From NCBI RefSeq assembly GCF_029541745.1, contig NZ_CP089746.1:7263559-7327558 (forward strand): a stretch of 64,000 nucleotides of DNA. The letters run 5' to 3'. This document shows positions 54,465 to 62,951 of the stretch, in pieces. Numbering within the stretch: position 1 is the stretch's first letter; every line of letters starts with the position of its first letter. The translations under genes were made by a program, and so were the position numbers. Under the pieces are notes generated by a model. That model did not search any database. It saw only the letters and a program-made list of their open reading frames with translations, and was not told where the DNA came from. The DNA comes from Streptomyces sp. LX-29 (GTDB taxonomy: Bacteria > Actinomycetota > Actinomycetes > Streptomycetales > Streptomycetaceae).

Positions 54465-55271
54465 CTACGGCTGCTGGAACCCGGCGTCGCGCAGGATCTT
54501 CTGCGCGGCGGGGCTGGAGAGCCATGTCACGAACCGCGCGGCGGCGTCCGCGTGCCGGGAGTCCTTGAGGGTGGCCGCCGGGTAGGAGGCGACGGCGTTC
54601 TGGCCGTCGGGGATCTCCACGGCGTCGACCTTGTCGGGCGCGGTGTCGGCGTCGGTGGCGTAGACGATTCCGGCGTCGGCCTCGCCGAGCTCCACCTTGG
54701 AGAGCACGGCGCGGACGCTGGGCTCCTGTGAGACCGGCCTGACGGTGATGTCCTGGTCGGCCAGCACCTTCTCGCTGTAGCGCCCGACCGGCACCTCGGG
54801 GGCGGCGAGGACCACCTTCAGATCCTCGTCGGCGAGGTCCCTGAGCGCGCGGATCCGGTGCGGGTTGCCCTCGCCGGTGGCGATGACCAGCCGGTTCTTG
54901 GCGATCACGGTCGGCGATCCGGTCTCGGCGGACAGCCCGTCCATGGTCTTGGTGTCGGCGGTGACCAGCGCGTCCGCGGGGATGCCCTGGCGCACCTGCG
55001 CGGCCAACTCCTGGGAGCCGGCGAAGGAGAAGGTCACCTTGGCGCCCGGGTGCTCCCTCTCGTAGACCTTGCCGGCCTCGGTGAAGACGTCGGTGAGCGA
55101 GGCGGCGGCGAGCACGGTGAGCTTGGCGCCGGAGGCCGAGCCGCTCTTCGACCCGCCGGAGTCGCCCTTCTTGTCGTCATCGCCGCCGCAGCCGACCAGC
55201 GGCACCAGCAGCGCGGCGGTGAGGACGGCGGCAGCGGCGCGGCGCCGGGGGAGGGAGAGGGGACGGGGCAT
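54465..55271 (-). CDS. modA: Molybdate-binding lipoprotein ModA
   Basis: 268 residues. The signal peptide ends in a lipobox (PLVGCGG), so the mature protein is a lipid-anchored binding protein. Its start LTVLAAASLTDVF, then FSFAGSQELAAQVRQG, PADALVTADT and GEADAGIVYATDA, are ModA hallmarks, with Ser residues that hold the oxyanion. ATG 55271 is chosen over the longer open frame because it gives a normal signal peptide. It is 10 nt downstream of the regulator gene and upstream of the fused transporter. Confidence 0.93.
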   Translation of the reverse strand: MPRPLSLPRRRAAAAVLTAALLVPLVGCGGDDDKKGDSGGSKSGSASGAKLTVLAAASLTDVFTEAGKVYEREHPGAKVTFSFAGSQELAAQVRQGIPADALVTADTKTMDGLSAETGSPTVIAKNRLVIATGEGNPHRIRALRDLADEDLKVVLAAPEVPVGRYSEKVLADQDITVRPVSQEPSVRAVLSKVELGEADAGIVYATDADTAPDKVDAVEIPDGQNAVASYPAATLKDSRHADAAARFVTWLSSPAAQKILRDAGFQQP

Positions 55272-55281
55272 GCGGGGCTCC

Positions 55282-55677
55282 TCAGACGCGATCGATATGC
55301 ACATTGGTGGACTTGACCCTGGCGGTGGCCTGCATTCCGACCTCCAGCCCGAGCTCCTCGACCGCCTCCCGCGTCAGCAGCGAGACCAGCCGGTGCGGCC
55401 CCGCCTGGATCTCCACCTGGGCGGCGACGTCGCCGAGCTTGATCGCGGTGACGATGCCCGGGAAGGCGTTGCGGGCCGAGGTGTACGAGGTCTCCTCGTC
55501 GGCGTGTCCGGTCTGAGCCAGCTCGACGGAGAACGCGGCCAGGTCGCGGCCGTCGACGACCCGACGTCCGGACTCATCGCGATGGGTGGCGACCCGGCCG
55601 GCGTCCGCCCAGCGGCGGGCCGTGTCCGGGCTGACCCCGAGCAACCGCGCCGCCTGGCCGATGGTGTACTGCTGCAT
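55282..55677 (-). CDS. HTH plus TOBE molybdate-responsive regulator/binding protein
   Basis: 131 residues. The N-terminus (YTIGQAARLLGVSPDTARRWAD) is a MerR/excisionase-like helix-turn-helix. The C-terminal half (FPGIVTAIKLGDVAAQVEI to ATARVKSTNVHIDRV) is a single TOBE/Mop domain that binds molybdate. It is the first gene of the molybdate operon and probably senses cytoplasmic molybdate and controls it, as ModE does, though the HTH type differs. A GTG at 55686 is an alternative start. Confidence 0.9.
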   Translation of the reverse strand: MQQYTIGQAARLLGVSPDTARRWADAGRVATHRDESGRRVVDGRDLAAFSVELAQTGHADEETSYTSARNAFPGIVTAIKLGDVAAQVEIQAGPHRLVSLLTREAVEELGLEVGMQATARVKSTNVHIDRV

Positions 55678-55812
55678 GTGCGCCACGATAGGCGTGTCGA
55701 TCTCGCATCTGCAATCTCTTGTGCGCCTTCATGGGGCACATGCCAGCCGGCAGAGGGTCTCTCAGGGCCTCGGAGGGTTTCCGGGAGCGTCCGTGGGGGC
55801 TCCCGGCCCCGA

Positions 55813-57333
55813 TCACACGATGCCCTCCGCGATCTCCGCCTGCTCGCGCGCCGTGCCGTACGAGGACGGGGTGCCGTACGAGCGGCGGGCGACGAACCAC
55901 CACACGGTCGCCAACACCAGCACCACGGCCAGCGCGATCGAGGCGTAGTTCATGGAGTCGACGGTCACCGGGCGGCTCTGCGGCAGACAGAACAGCACGG
56001 TCACCACCGCCACCCACACCACCGCCACCCAGCCGATCGGCCGGCTCCAGCGGCCCAGGTGCCAGGGCCCCGGCTGGAAGGCGTCCCCGGCCCGGAGCCG
56101 CAGGAAGATCGGGATCGCATAGGCGGGGGTGATGCCGATGACGTTGATCGCCGTCACCGCGCCGTAGGCCGTCTTGGAGTACAGCGACGGCACCGCCAGC
56201 AGACAGGCGACCCCCACCGACAGCCACACGGCCGCCACCGGCGTCTGGGTGCGGGTGCTCACCGTGCGCCACAGCCCCGAGCCGGGCAGCGCCCCGTCCC
56301 GACTGAAGGCGAACACCATCCGACTGGCGGCGGCGACCTCGGCGTTGCCGCAGAACAACTGCGCCCCGATGACCACCAGCAGCAGCGCCTTGGCGCTCCC
56401 GACGCCCAGGGCGTCGATGAAGATCTGGGCCGGTGGCACCTCGGCGCCCTGGGTCCGGGCGTAGTCCTGGATCGCGAAGGTCAGCCCGGCCAGCAGCACG
56501 AAGCCGGCGATCCACGACACCCAGATCGCGCGCACGATGCCACGGGCTGCGGTCACCGAGGCGCGGGAGGTCTCCTCCGACAGATGCGCGGAGGCGTCGT
56601 ACCCCGAGAAGGTGTACTGCGCGAGCAACAGCCCGATCGCCGCCACGTAGAGCGGATTCGACCAGCCGGTGTCGTTGACGAACTCGGTGAGGACGAACTC
56701 CGGCGACTGGTGGTGGCCGGGCACCACCGTCAGCGCGGTGACGATGACCGCCACTCCCGCCAGGTGCCACCAGACGCTGATCGAGTTCAACAGGCTCACC
56801 AGCCGCACGCCGAACAGGTTCAGCACCGCGTGCAGCAGCAGGAGGCACACGAAGATGACGAAGGTCTTCTCCGGTGTGGCGTCGAAGCCCCACTGGAGAT
56901 CCAGCAGCGCGCCGATGAACAGCGCGGCGCCGTAGTCGATTCCGGCGATCGCGCCGAGCAGCCCGAGCAGGTTGAGCCAGCCGGTGTACCAACCCCACTT
57001 GCGGCCGCCGAGCCGGTCGGCCATGTAGTACAGCGCCCCGGAGGTCGGATAGGCGCTGGTGACCTCGGCCAGCGCCAGGCCGACGCACAGCACGAACAGG
57101 CCGACCCCGGCCCAGCCCCACAACATCACCGCGGGTCCGCCGGTGTTCAGGCCGAACCCGTACAGGGTCATGCAGCCGGAGAGGATGGAGATCACCGAGA
57201 AGCTGATGGCGAAGTTGCCGAAGTCGCCCATGCGTCGGGCCAGGACCGGCTGGTAGCCCAGCTCCCGTAGCCGCTGCTCCTCGTCGTCCTGCCGCTCGAC
57301 GGGATCCGGGCGTGACCAAGGGGTACGAGGCAT
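55813..57333 (-). CDS. APC-family amino acid permease
   Basis: 506 residues and about 12 membrane segments. The first (GDFGNFAISFSVISILSG) and the loop FSGYDASAHLSEETSRAS are characteristic of APC-superfamily GABA/amino-acid permeases. Likely role: uptake of an amino acid or amine at the cytoplasmic membrane by proton symport; the substrate is unknown. The start at 57333 is set by GGAGGA 6 nt upstream; an ATG at 57339 would abut that site. A strong G-run tract lies just upstream. Confidence 0.92.
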   Translation of the reverse strand: MPRTPWSRPDPVERQDDEEQRLRELGYQPVLARRMGDFGNFAISFSVISILSGCMTLYGFGLNTGGPAVMLWGWAGVGLFVLCVGLALAEVTSAYPTSGALYYMADRLGGRKWGWYTGWLNLLGLLGAIAGIDYGAALFIGALLDLQWGFDATPEKTFVIFVCLLLLHAVLNLFGVRLVSLLNSISVWWHLAGVAVIVTALTVVPGHHQSPEFVLTEFVNDTGWSNPLYVAAIGLLLAQYTFSGYDASAHLSEETSRASVTAARGIVRAIWVSWIAGFVLLAGLTFAIQDYARTQGAEVPPAQIFIDALGVGSAKALLLVVIGAQLFCGNAEVAAASRMVFAFSRDGALPGSGLWRTVSTRTQTPVAAVWLSVGVACLLAVPSLYSKTAYGAVTAINVIGITPAYAIPIFLRLRAGDAFQPGPWHLGRWSRPIGWVAVVWVAVVTVLFCLPQSRPVTVDSMNYASIALAVVLVLATVWWFVARRSYGTPSSYGTAREQAEIAEGIV

Positions 57334-57339
57334 GAACAT

Positions 57340-57345
57340 TCCTCC
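57340..57345 (-). promoter_or_regulatory. Ribosome binding site choosing ATG 57333
   Basis: GGAGGA on the - strand touches the first ATG (57339) but is 6 nt from the second (57333), which therefore is the better start. Confidence 0.7.
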
Positions 57346-57404
57346 GGGGGTGCGGGGGTGCGGGGGTGTGGGGGTGCGGGGGGATTCGGGGGGGATTCGG
57401 GGGG
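57346..57404 (+). repeat. G-run tandem tract, possible G-quadruplex
   Basis: Seven or more runs of five to seven G separated by TGC, TGTG or ATTC on the + strand, directly behind the permease ribosome binding site. It is the template strand for permease transcription. A G-quadruplex or slipping tract could affect expression. Confidence 0.75.
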
Positions 57405-57490
57405 ATGAAGGCGACACGGAACGAGAAGGCGAGACGTCGAGAAACCGAGAAGTCGACATCAGGAGGGCGCGGCGCGGAGCCCGGCCGCGG

Positions 57491-58498
57491 TCAGCCGCGT
57501 GGGCCGGAGCCCGCCTCGGGTGACGCCGCGAACGCGCGGGCGCGGGCACGGAGGAAGACCTCCTCCGCCGCGTCCGGATGGTCACGGTCGGCGGCGCGGC
57601 AGTTCCACGGGGGTGGGGTGTAGTACGGGCCGAGCGCCGCGAACACCCGCGCCGCGTCGGCGAACCGGAGCGCGCCCCACAGCGCGTGCGCCAGATGGCT
57701 GAGATCCAACAGCGAACGGGACGCCGGATCCGCGGCGTCGAACCAGTTGCGCAGCGCCAGCCGGGCGTCTCGAACCGCCTCGTCCGTGGTCCAGTGCAGG
57801 TCCAGGGCCCGCCTTGGGCGGTGCTCCTCGCGGTAGCGCTCGACATGGACGTAGAGCGGAAGGGCGTGCAGCGCGGAACCCCGGGGCGCACACGAGGTCA
57901 CCCATTGGCCGAAATTGACCGCCTCGGCGAGTGGTCCGCCGGTCCGCCGTGCGTAGACGAACTGCAGCATCCGGTGGTACGCCTCGCGGTTGAACGGGTC
58001 GCGACGGTGCGCCTCGCGCAACAGCCCCCACGGGCCGGGGAAGAGCATCGGCTCCGGCGGCGCCAGCCGGTGCTCCGGCAGCCGCTGCCGGCCGTCCAAC
58101 TGGGCCAGCGCGAGCAGACACACCCACGGCACCGGGTCGTCGGGCGCGTTGTGGGCGGCCACCTGACACGCCTCCCACGCCTCCTGCCATAACTCCCGCG
58201 TCCTGCGGTGCCCCTCGCGTCGGGCGCGCACCGCGCGCTCCACCGTGACACGGGCGTGCATGACCAGCACCGCCACGCTCTCCGGCTCCTCCGCGCGCCA
58301 GGCGGCCACCACATTGGTCCCGGCGGCCGCGGTCGCCAGGACCTGGGTGCGCTGGGTCCACAGCCCGAGGTCCACGGTCTGCGTCAGGAGCTCCCGCATC
58401 GACATCCAGCGCCCGGTCCGCAGGTCCTCTATCGCGATGCGTAACCCGTGGTCGTGGCCCGCCGGATGGTAGACCGGTCGGAACTCGCTGTCGTTCAT
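57491..58498 (-). CDS. Conserved hypothetical, helical repeat-like protein
   Basis: 335 residues, soluble, no signal peptide or membrane segment. Much of it is rich in Ala, Arg and aromatic residues arranged as helices (AWEACQVAAHNAPDDPVPWV, LLREAHRRDPFNREAYHRML), suggesting TPR-like pairs. No catalytic motif is seen and I do not recognise the family. Codon 103 (58192-58190) is TTA, suggesting bldA-dependent translation. It is divergent from the kinase operon, sharing a 122-nt promoter region, and 157 nt upstream of the permease. Confidence 0.75.
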   Translation of the reverse strand: MNDSEFRPVYHPAGHDHGLRIAIEDLRTGRWMSMRELLTQTVDLGLWTQRTQVLATAAAGTNVVAAWRAEEPESVAVLVMHARVTVERAVRARREGHRRTRELWQEAWEACQVAAHNAPDDPVPWVCLLALAQLDGRQRLPEHRLAPPEPMLFPGPWGLLREAHRRDPFNREAYHRMLQFVYARRTGGPLAEAVNFGQWVTSCAPRGSALHALPLYVHVERYREEHRPRRALDLHWTTDEAVRDARLALRNWFDAADPASRSLLDLSHLAHALWGALRFADAARVFAALGPYYTPPPWNCRAADRDHPDAAEEVFLRARARAFAASPEAGSGPRG

Positions 58499-58620
58499 GG
58501 TTCCTCAGATCGACGGGGTGGGGGCCGTTGCCCCGGCGCAGTCTAGAGTCGATGTCGGCTACGGAGGTTACTCACTCCAGCACTTATAGCAATCCGCGCA
58601 AGGCAAAGGAGCCCCGGCAT

Positions 58621-60201
58621 ATGACCACAGGTCAGACCCGCCCGGTACTCGCCGTCGACCAGGGCACCTCGGGCACCAAGGCCCTGGTCGTCTGCCCGGA
58701 GCGCGGTGTGATCGGCTCCGCCGAGGCGCCCGTGCGGCCCCGCTACGGCCCGGGCGGGCGGGTCGAGGTCGACCCGGCCGAGCTGCTGGCCTCGGTGCTG
58801 GACGCCGGGCGCCGCGCGCTGGCGCGGGCGGGCGAGCCGGTCGCCGCGGTGGGGCTGGCCAACCAGGGCGAGACGGTGCTCGCCTGGGACCCGACCACCG
58901 GCGACCCGCTGACCGACGCGATCGTCTGGCAGGACCGGCGGGCGGAGTCGGTCTGCGCCGAACTCGCCCCGCACGCCGAGGAGCTGCGGGAGCTCACCGG
59001 GCTGCCCCTCGACCCGTACTTCGCGGCGCCCAAGATGTCCTGGATCCGCCGCCGGCTGACCCGCGAGGGCGCCGTGACCACCAGCGACACCTGGCTGGTC
59101 CACCGGCTGACCGGCGCGTTCGTCACGGACGCGGCGACCGCCGGCCGCACCCAGCTGCTCGACCTGGACCGCGTCGCCTGGTCCCCGCGCGCCCTGGGCC
59201 TGTTCGGGCTCGACGGCGAGCCGCTGCCGGAGGTGGTGGACGCCGCCGGGGTGTTCGGCACCACCACCGCCTTCGGCTCCGAGATCCCGCTCACCGGGCT
59301 GCTCGTCGACCAGCAGGCGGCGCTGCTGGCCCAGCGGGTGACCGAGCCCGGCACCGCCAAGTGCACCTACGGGACCGGGGCGTTCCTGCTCGCCCAGACC
59401 GGGCGGCGCCCCCACCGCTCCGCCTCCGGGCTGGCCGGCTGTGTCGCCTGGCGGCTCGGCGGCCGCACCGACTACTGCCTCGACGGCCAGGTCTACACCG
59501 CGGCCTCCGCGGTCCGCTGGCTCACCGACCTCGGAGTGATCAGCGGCGCCGACCAGCTCGACGCGGTCGGCGGAGCGGTGCCGGACGCCGGCGGCGTCAC
59601 CTTCGTCCCCGCGCTCGCCGGACTGGCGGCCCCCTGGTGGCGCGGCGACGTCCGCGGCTCGCTGACCGGGCTCGGCCTCGACACCCGCCCCGGCCATCTG
59701 GTCCGAGCCCTGTGCGAGGGGATCGCCGCCCAGGTCGTCGCCCTCGCCGACGCGGTCGCGAACGACACCGGCACCCCGCTCACCGGACTGCGTGTCGACG
59801 GCGGCCTGACCCGCTCGGCGCTGCTCATGCAGACCCAGGCCGACCTGCTGCAACGACCGGTGGAGGTCTCGGCGCTGCCGGACGTCACCGCGCTGGGCGT
59901 GGCCACCGCCGCCCGGCTGGGCCTCGACCCGGGGCTGACGCCCGACGAGGCCGCCCCGGCCTGGCGTCCGTCCGCCGTCTACGAACCCCGCATCGGACCG
60001 GACCAGGCGGCGGAGCGCCTCGACGCCTTCCGCGCGGCGGTGGCCGGTGTGCTGGAGCGGGAAGCGGCCCCGTCCGCGCCCGCCGACCGGAGTCCTTCGG
60101 CCGTCGACCCGACGCCAGCGGGCGGCGGCCGGGGTCCGTCGGTCGTCAACGCGACGCCAGCGCCCGCCGACCGGAGTCCGTCGCCCGCCGACCCGCACTG
60201 A
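58621..60201 (+). CDS. FGGY-family carbohydrate kinase, glycerol kinase-like
   Basis: 526 residues. The ATPase-fold motifs are present: phosphate-1 VDQGTSGTKAL, GLANQGETVLAWD, WQDRRAE, and CTYGTGAFLL with the later GLRVDGGLTRSALLMQ. GlpK-like residues and the adjacent GlpA-like gene suggest glycerol as substrate, but other polyols are possible. ATG 58621 follows AAAGGAG. The last 35-40 residues are a Pro/Ser/Asp tail with repeated ADRSPS, outside the fold. It lies 53 nt upstream of the fused oxidoreductase and probably supplies its phosphorylated substrate. Confidence 0.9.
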   Translation: MTTGQTRPVLAVDQGTSGTKALVVCPERGVIGSAEAPVRPRYGPGGRVEVDPAELLASVLDAGRRALARAGEPVAAVGLANQGETVLAWDPTTGDPLTDAIVWQDRRAESVCAELAPHAEELRELTGLPLDPYFAAPKMSWIRRRLTREGAVTTSDTWLVHRLTGAFVTDAATAGRTQLLDLDRVAWSPRALGLFGLDGEPLPEVVDAAGVFGTTTAFGSEIPLTGLLVDQQAALLAQRVTEPGTAKCTYGTGAFLLAQTGRRPHRSASGLAGCVAWRLGGRTDYCLDGQVYTAASAVRWLTDLGVISGADQLDAVGGAVPDAGGVTFVPALAGLAAPWWRGDVRGSLTGLGLDTRPGHLVRALCEGIAAQVVALADAVANDTGTPLTGLRVDGGLTRSALLMQTQADLLQRPVEVSALPDVTALGVATAARLGLDPGLTPDEAAPAWRPSAVYEPRIGPDQAAERLDAFRAAVAGVLEREAAPSAPADRSPSAVDPTPAGGGRGPSVVNATPAPADRSPSPADPH

Positions 60202-60254
60202 CCGCTCCCACCGCCAACCGGTACCACCCCGACGCACCACCACGCGAGGAACCC

Positions 60255-62837
60255 ATGACCGTAACGACCAGCGGCGGACTGCCGGACGGCGTCCACGACG
60301 TGGTGATCATCGGTGCCGGCGTCGTCGGCACCGCCATCGCCCGCGAACTCGCCCGCCGCCGGCTGCGGGTGGCGCTCCTCGACGCCTCCGGCGACGTCGG
60401 CGAGGGCACCTCGAAGGCGAACACCGCGATCCTGCACACCGGGTTCGACGCCACCCACGGCACCCTGGAGGCCCGCCTGGTGCGCGAGGGGTACGGGCGG
60501 CTCACGGCGTACGCCGCCGAGGCGGGCATCCCCGTGGAGCGGACCGGCGCGCTCCTCGTCGCCTGGGACGAGGAGCAGCGCGCCGCGCTGCCGACGCTCG
60601 CCGACAAGGCCGGGCGCAACGGCTGCCCCGACACCCACCTCCTGGACGCCGCGGAGCTGCGTCGGCGCGAGCCGCACCTGGGGCCCGGCGCGCTCGGCGC
60701 GCTGGAGATCCCCGGCGAGAGCGTCATCTGCCCGTGGACCACGACCCTCGCCTACGCCACCGAGGCGCTGCGCCACGGCGCCGGACTGCATCTCAACTGC
60801 CGTGTGACAGGCGTCCGCACCACCGACGAGGGCCATGAGCTCACCACCGACCGCGGCCCGCTGCGCACCCGGTACCTGGTCAACGCCGCCGGGCTGTACG
60901 CGGACGACATCGACCGGCTGCTCGACCACGCCGACTTCACCGTCACTCCGCGCCGCGGCCAGCTGATCGTCTTCGACAAGCCCGCCCGCGCCCTGCTGCG
61001 CCACATCCTGCTGCCGGTGCCCACGGCCCTCGGCAAGGGCGTGCTGGTGGCGCCGACCGTCCACGGGAACGTGCTGCTTGGCCCCACCGCCGAGGACCTG
61101 GACGACAAGCGGGCCACCGGCACCACGGCCGAGGGGCTCGCCTTCCTGCGCTCCCACGGCGCGCGCGTCCTGCCGGACCTGCTCGCGGAGGAGGTCACCG
61201 CGGTCTACGCCGGGCTGCGCGCCGCCACCGGACAGGACGACTACCGCATCCGCAGCCACCCCGAGCAGCGCTACCTCACCGTCGGCGGCATCCGCTCCAC
61301 CGGCCTGACCGCCTCGCTGGCGATCGCCGCGCACGTGGCCGGGCTGCTCACCGAGGCCGGGCTGGAGTCGGGAGGCCCGGACACCGGGCCACGCCCGGTG
61401 CGCATGCCACGGACCGGTGAGGCGTCCGCGCGCCCCTACCAGCGCGCCGAGTCGATCGCCGCCGACCCCGCGTACGGGCAGGTCGTCTGCCACTGCGAGC
61501 GGGTCACCCTGGGCGAGATCCGCGACGCCCTCGCCGGCCCGCTGCCGCCCGTCTCAGCCGCCGGGCTGCGCCGCCGCACCCGCGCGACCGCCGGCCGCTG
61601 CCAGGGCACCTTCTGCGGCCCGACCGTACGCGCCCTCCTGGAGGCCGGCGCCGGGCCGGACCGGCCCGGAACCGTGTTCGGAACCGAGGGGGCGACCGTT
61701 GCCGAGGCCGCCTCCGACGCCGAGCCCGTGGCGCGAACCGAGTCAGAGCCCCAAACCGACCCGGAGCTCGAGACCGAGACCGAGGCGCGCCGTGTCGGGA
61801 CGGTTTCGGTGGCCGGCGTGGACCGGGCGAGCGCGCCGCCCGGACGCACCCCCCGTGCGGTCGACGTCCTGGTCGTCGGCGCGGGGCCGGCCGGGCTCAC
61901 GGCGGCCGCGTACCTTGCCGCGTGGGGTGCGGGCGCGGTCGAGGTGGTGGAGCGGGAGTCCGTGGTCGGGGGAGTGCGGCGGCGCGCCCCGCGGTCGGGG
62001 CTCGCGGCCGTCGGGGCGGGTCTGCCGGTCGGCGTCGCGTCGGTCCGGCGGCGTGCCGAGGCGGCGGCGCGGGCCGGCGCCCGGGTGCGGACCGGGGTCA
62101 CGGTCACCGGGTGGGCCGGTCCGCTCACGGTGGACCTCACCGGGCCGGGCGGGCTGGAGCGGATCACCGCGCGGGCGGTGGTGCTGGCGACCGGGGCCAG
62201 GGAGCGGCCGCGCGGCGCGCGGCTGGTGCCGGGCGGCCGGCCGCCGGGCGTGTTCACCGCCGGGCAGGTGGAGCGGGCGGTGCGCGGGTACGGCCAGCCG
62301 ATCGGCCGGCGGGCGGTCGTCGTCGGGGCCGAGCGGGCGGGCTACCGGGCGGCACTGACGCTGCGTCAGGCCGGTGTCGTGATCGTCGCGATGGTGACCG
62401 ACGCGCCGCGGCCGCCGGCCGGCGCCGCCCTCGACCGGGCGGTGCGCGCATGGCTGGGCTTCCCGCTGTTGACCGACGCCACGGTGACCGGCCTGACCGG
62501 GCGGGACCGGCTGGAATCCATCGGCCTGCGGCGCAGCGACGGTGCGACCGCGATCCTCGGCTGTGACGCGGTGGTGTTCGCGGGCGACTGGATCCCGGAG
62601 CACGAGCTGGCCCGGAGCGCCGGGATCGCCCTCGATCCCGGCACCCGCGGACCGGCCGTGGACGCCGCTTTCCGCACCTCGAGGCCCGGGGTCTTCGCGG
62701 CGGGCGCCGTGGTTCGCCCCACCGCGTCGGCCGCGACGGCCGTCCGGGACGGCCGGGCGACCGCCACGGCGGTTTTGCGTCATCTGAATCGCTCGTCGAG
62801 GCAGCCTGAACCGCCGCCAATGCGTCTTTCCGGATAG
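60255..62837 (+). CDS. Fused GlpA-type dehydrogenase, BFD [2Fe-2S] domain and second FAD/NAD(P) oxidoreductase
   Basis: 860 residues with three parts. Residues 1-400: a DAO-type FAD protein (DVVIIGAGVVGTAIAREL, NAAGLYADD) like anaerobic glycerol-3-phosphate dehydrogenase. Residues 405-470: a BFD-like [2Fe-2S] domain with Cys pairs CHCERVT and CQGTFC. An acidic linker of about 65 residues follows. Residues 535-850: a second flavoprotein (VLVVGAGPAGLTAAAYL, VVVGAERAGY, FAAGAVVRPTASAATA) of the HcnB/opine-oxidase type. These parts are usually separate genes. The fusion should pass electrons from glycerol-3-phosphate through FAD and the iron-sulfur cluster to a second flavin. The kinase upstream supports the pathway. 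Confidence 0.88.
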   Translation: MTVTTSGGLPDGVHDVVIIGAGVVGTAIARELARRRLRVALLDASGDVGEGTSKANTAILHTGFDATHGTLEARLVREGYGRLTAYAAEAGIPVERTGALLVAWDEEQRAALPTLADKAGRNGCPDTHLLDAAELRRREPHLGPGALGALEIPGESVICPWTTTLAYATEALRHGAGLHLNCRVTGVRTTDEGHELTTDRGPLRTRYLVNAAGLYADDIDRLLDHADFTVTPRRGQLIVFDKPARALLRHILLPVPTALGKGVLVAPTVHGNVLLGPTAEDLDDKRATGTTAEGLAFLRSHGARVLPDLLAEEVTAVYAGLRAATGQDDYRIRSHPEQRYLTVGGIRSTGLTASLAIAAHVAGLLTEAGLESGGPDTGPRPVRMPRTGEASARPYQRAESIAADPAYGQVVCHCERVTLGEIRDALAGPLPPVSAAGLRRRTRATAGRCQGTFCGPTVRALLEAGAGPDRPGTVFGTEGATVAEAASDAEPVARTESEPQTDPELETETEARRVGTVSVAGVDRASAPPGRTPRAVDVLVVGAGPAGLTAAAYLAAWGAGAVEVVERESVVGGVRRRAPRSGLAAVGAGLPVGVASVRRRAEAAARAGARVRTGVTVTGWAGPLTVDLTGPGGLERITARAVVLATGARERPRGARLVPGGRPPGVFTAGQVERAVRGYGQPIGRRAVVVGAERAGYRAALTLRQAGVVIVAMVTDAPRPPAGAALDRAVRAWLGFPLLTDATVTGLTGRDRLESIGLRRSDGATAILGCDAVVFAGDWIPEHELARSAGIALDPGTRGPAVDAAFRTSRPGVFAAGAVVRPTASAATAVRDGRATATAVLRHLNRSSRQPEPPPMRLSG

Positions 62838-62864
62838 CGCTGAAAAACGAAGGGACAGGCTGTC

Positions 62865-62948
62865 GTGACGTGTACAAGGTGTGGGGCCCTGGTGATCCAG
62901 GGCCCCGACGGTAGGTGGAGCTGCAACAACTGTGGGACCTCGGGATGA
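62865..62948 (+). CDS. Possible 27-residue zinc-ribbon microprotein
   Basis: GTG start, stop TGA at 62946. The product contains CTRC and CNNC separated by 13 residues, with GRW before the second pair: a minimal treble-clef/zinc-ribbon pattern. GAAGGGA lies 9 nt upstream of the GTG, and an in-frame TGA at 62841 blocks a longer form. It starts 27 nt after the fused oxidoreductase stop. A strong hairpin lies inside it, so the frame could be a by-product of a terminator, but the two Cys pairs are hard to explain by chance. Metal binding is inferred. Confidence 0.55.
   Translation: MTCTRCGALVIQGPDGRWSCNNCGTSG
62883..62906. terminator. Perfect 10-bp hairpin between convergent genes
   Basis: Arms ggggccctgg/ccagggcccc around a TGAT loop, 45 nt beyond the oxidoreductase stop and 46 nt from the protease stop. 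It can terminate both strands. It lies inside the possible microprotein gene. Confidence 0.75.
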
Positions 62949-62951
62949 CCC

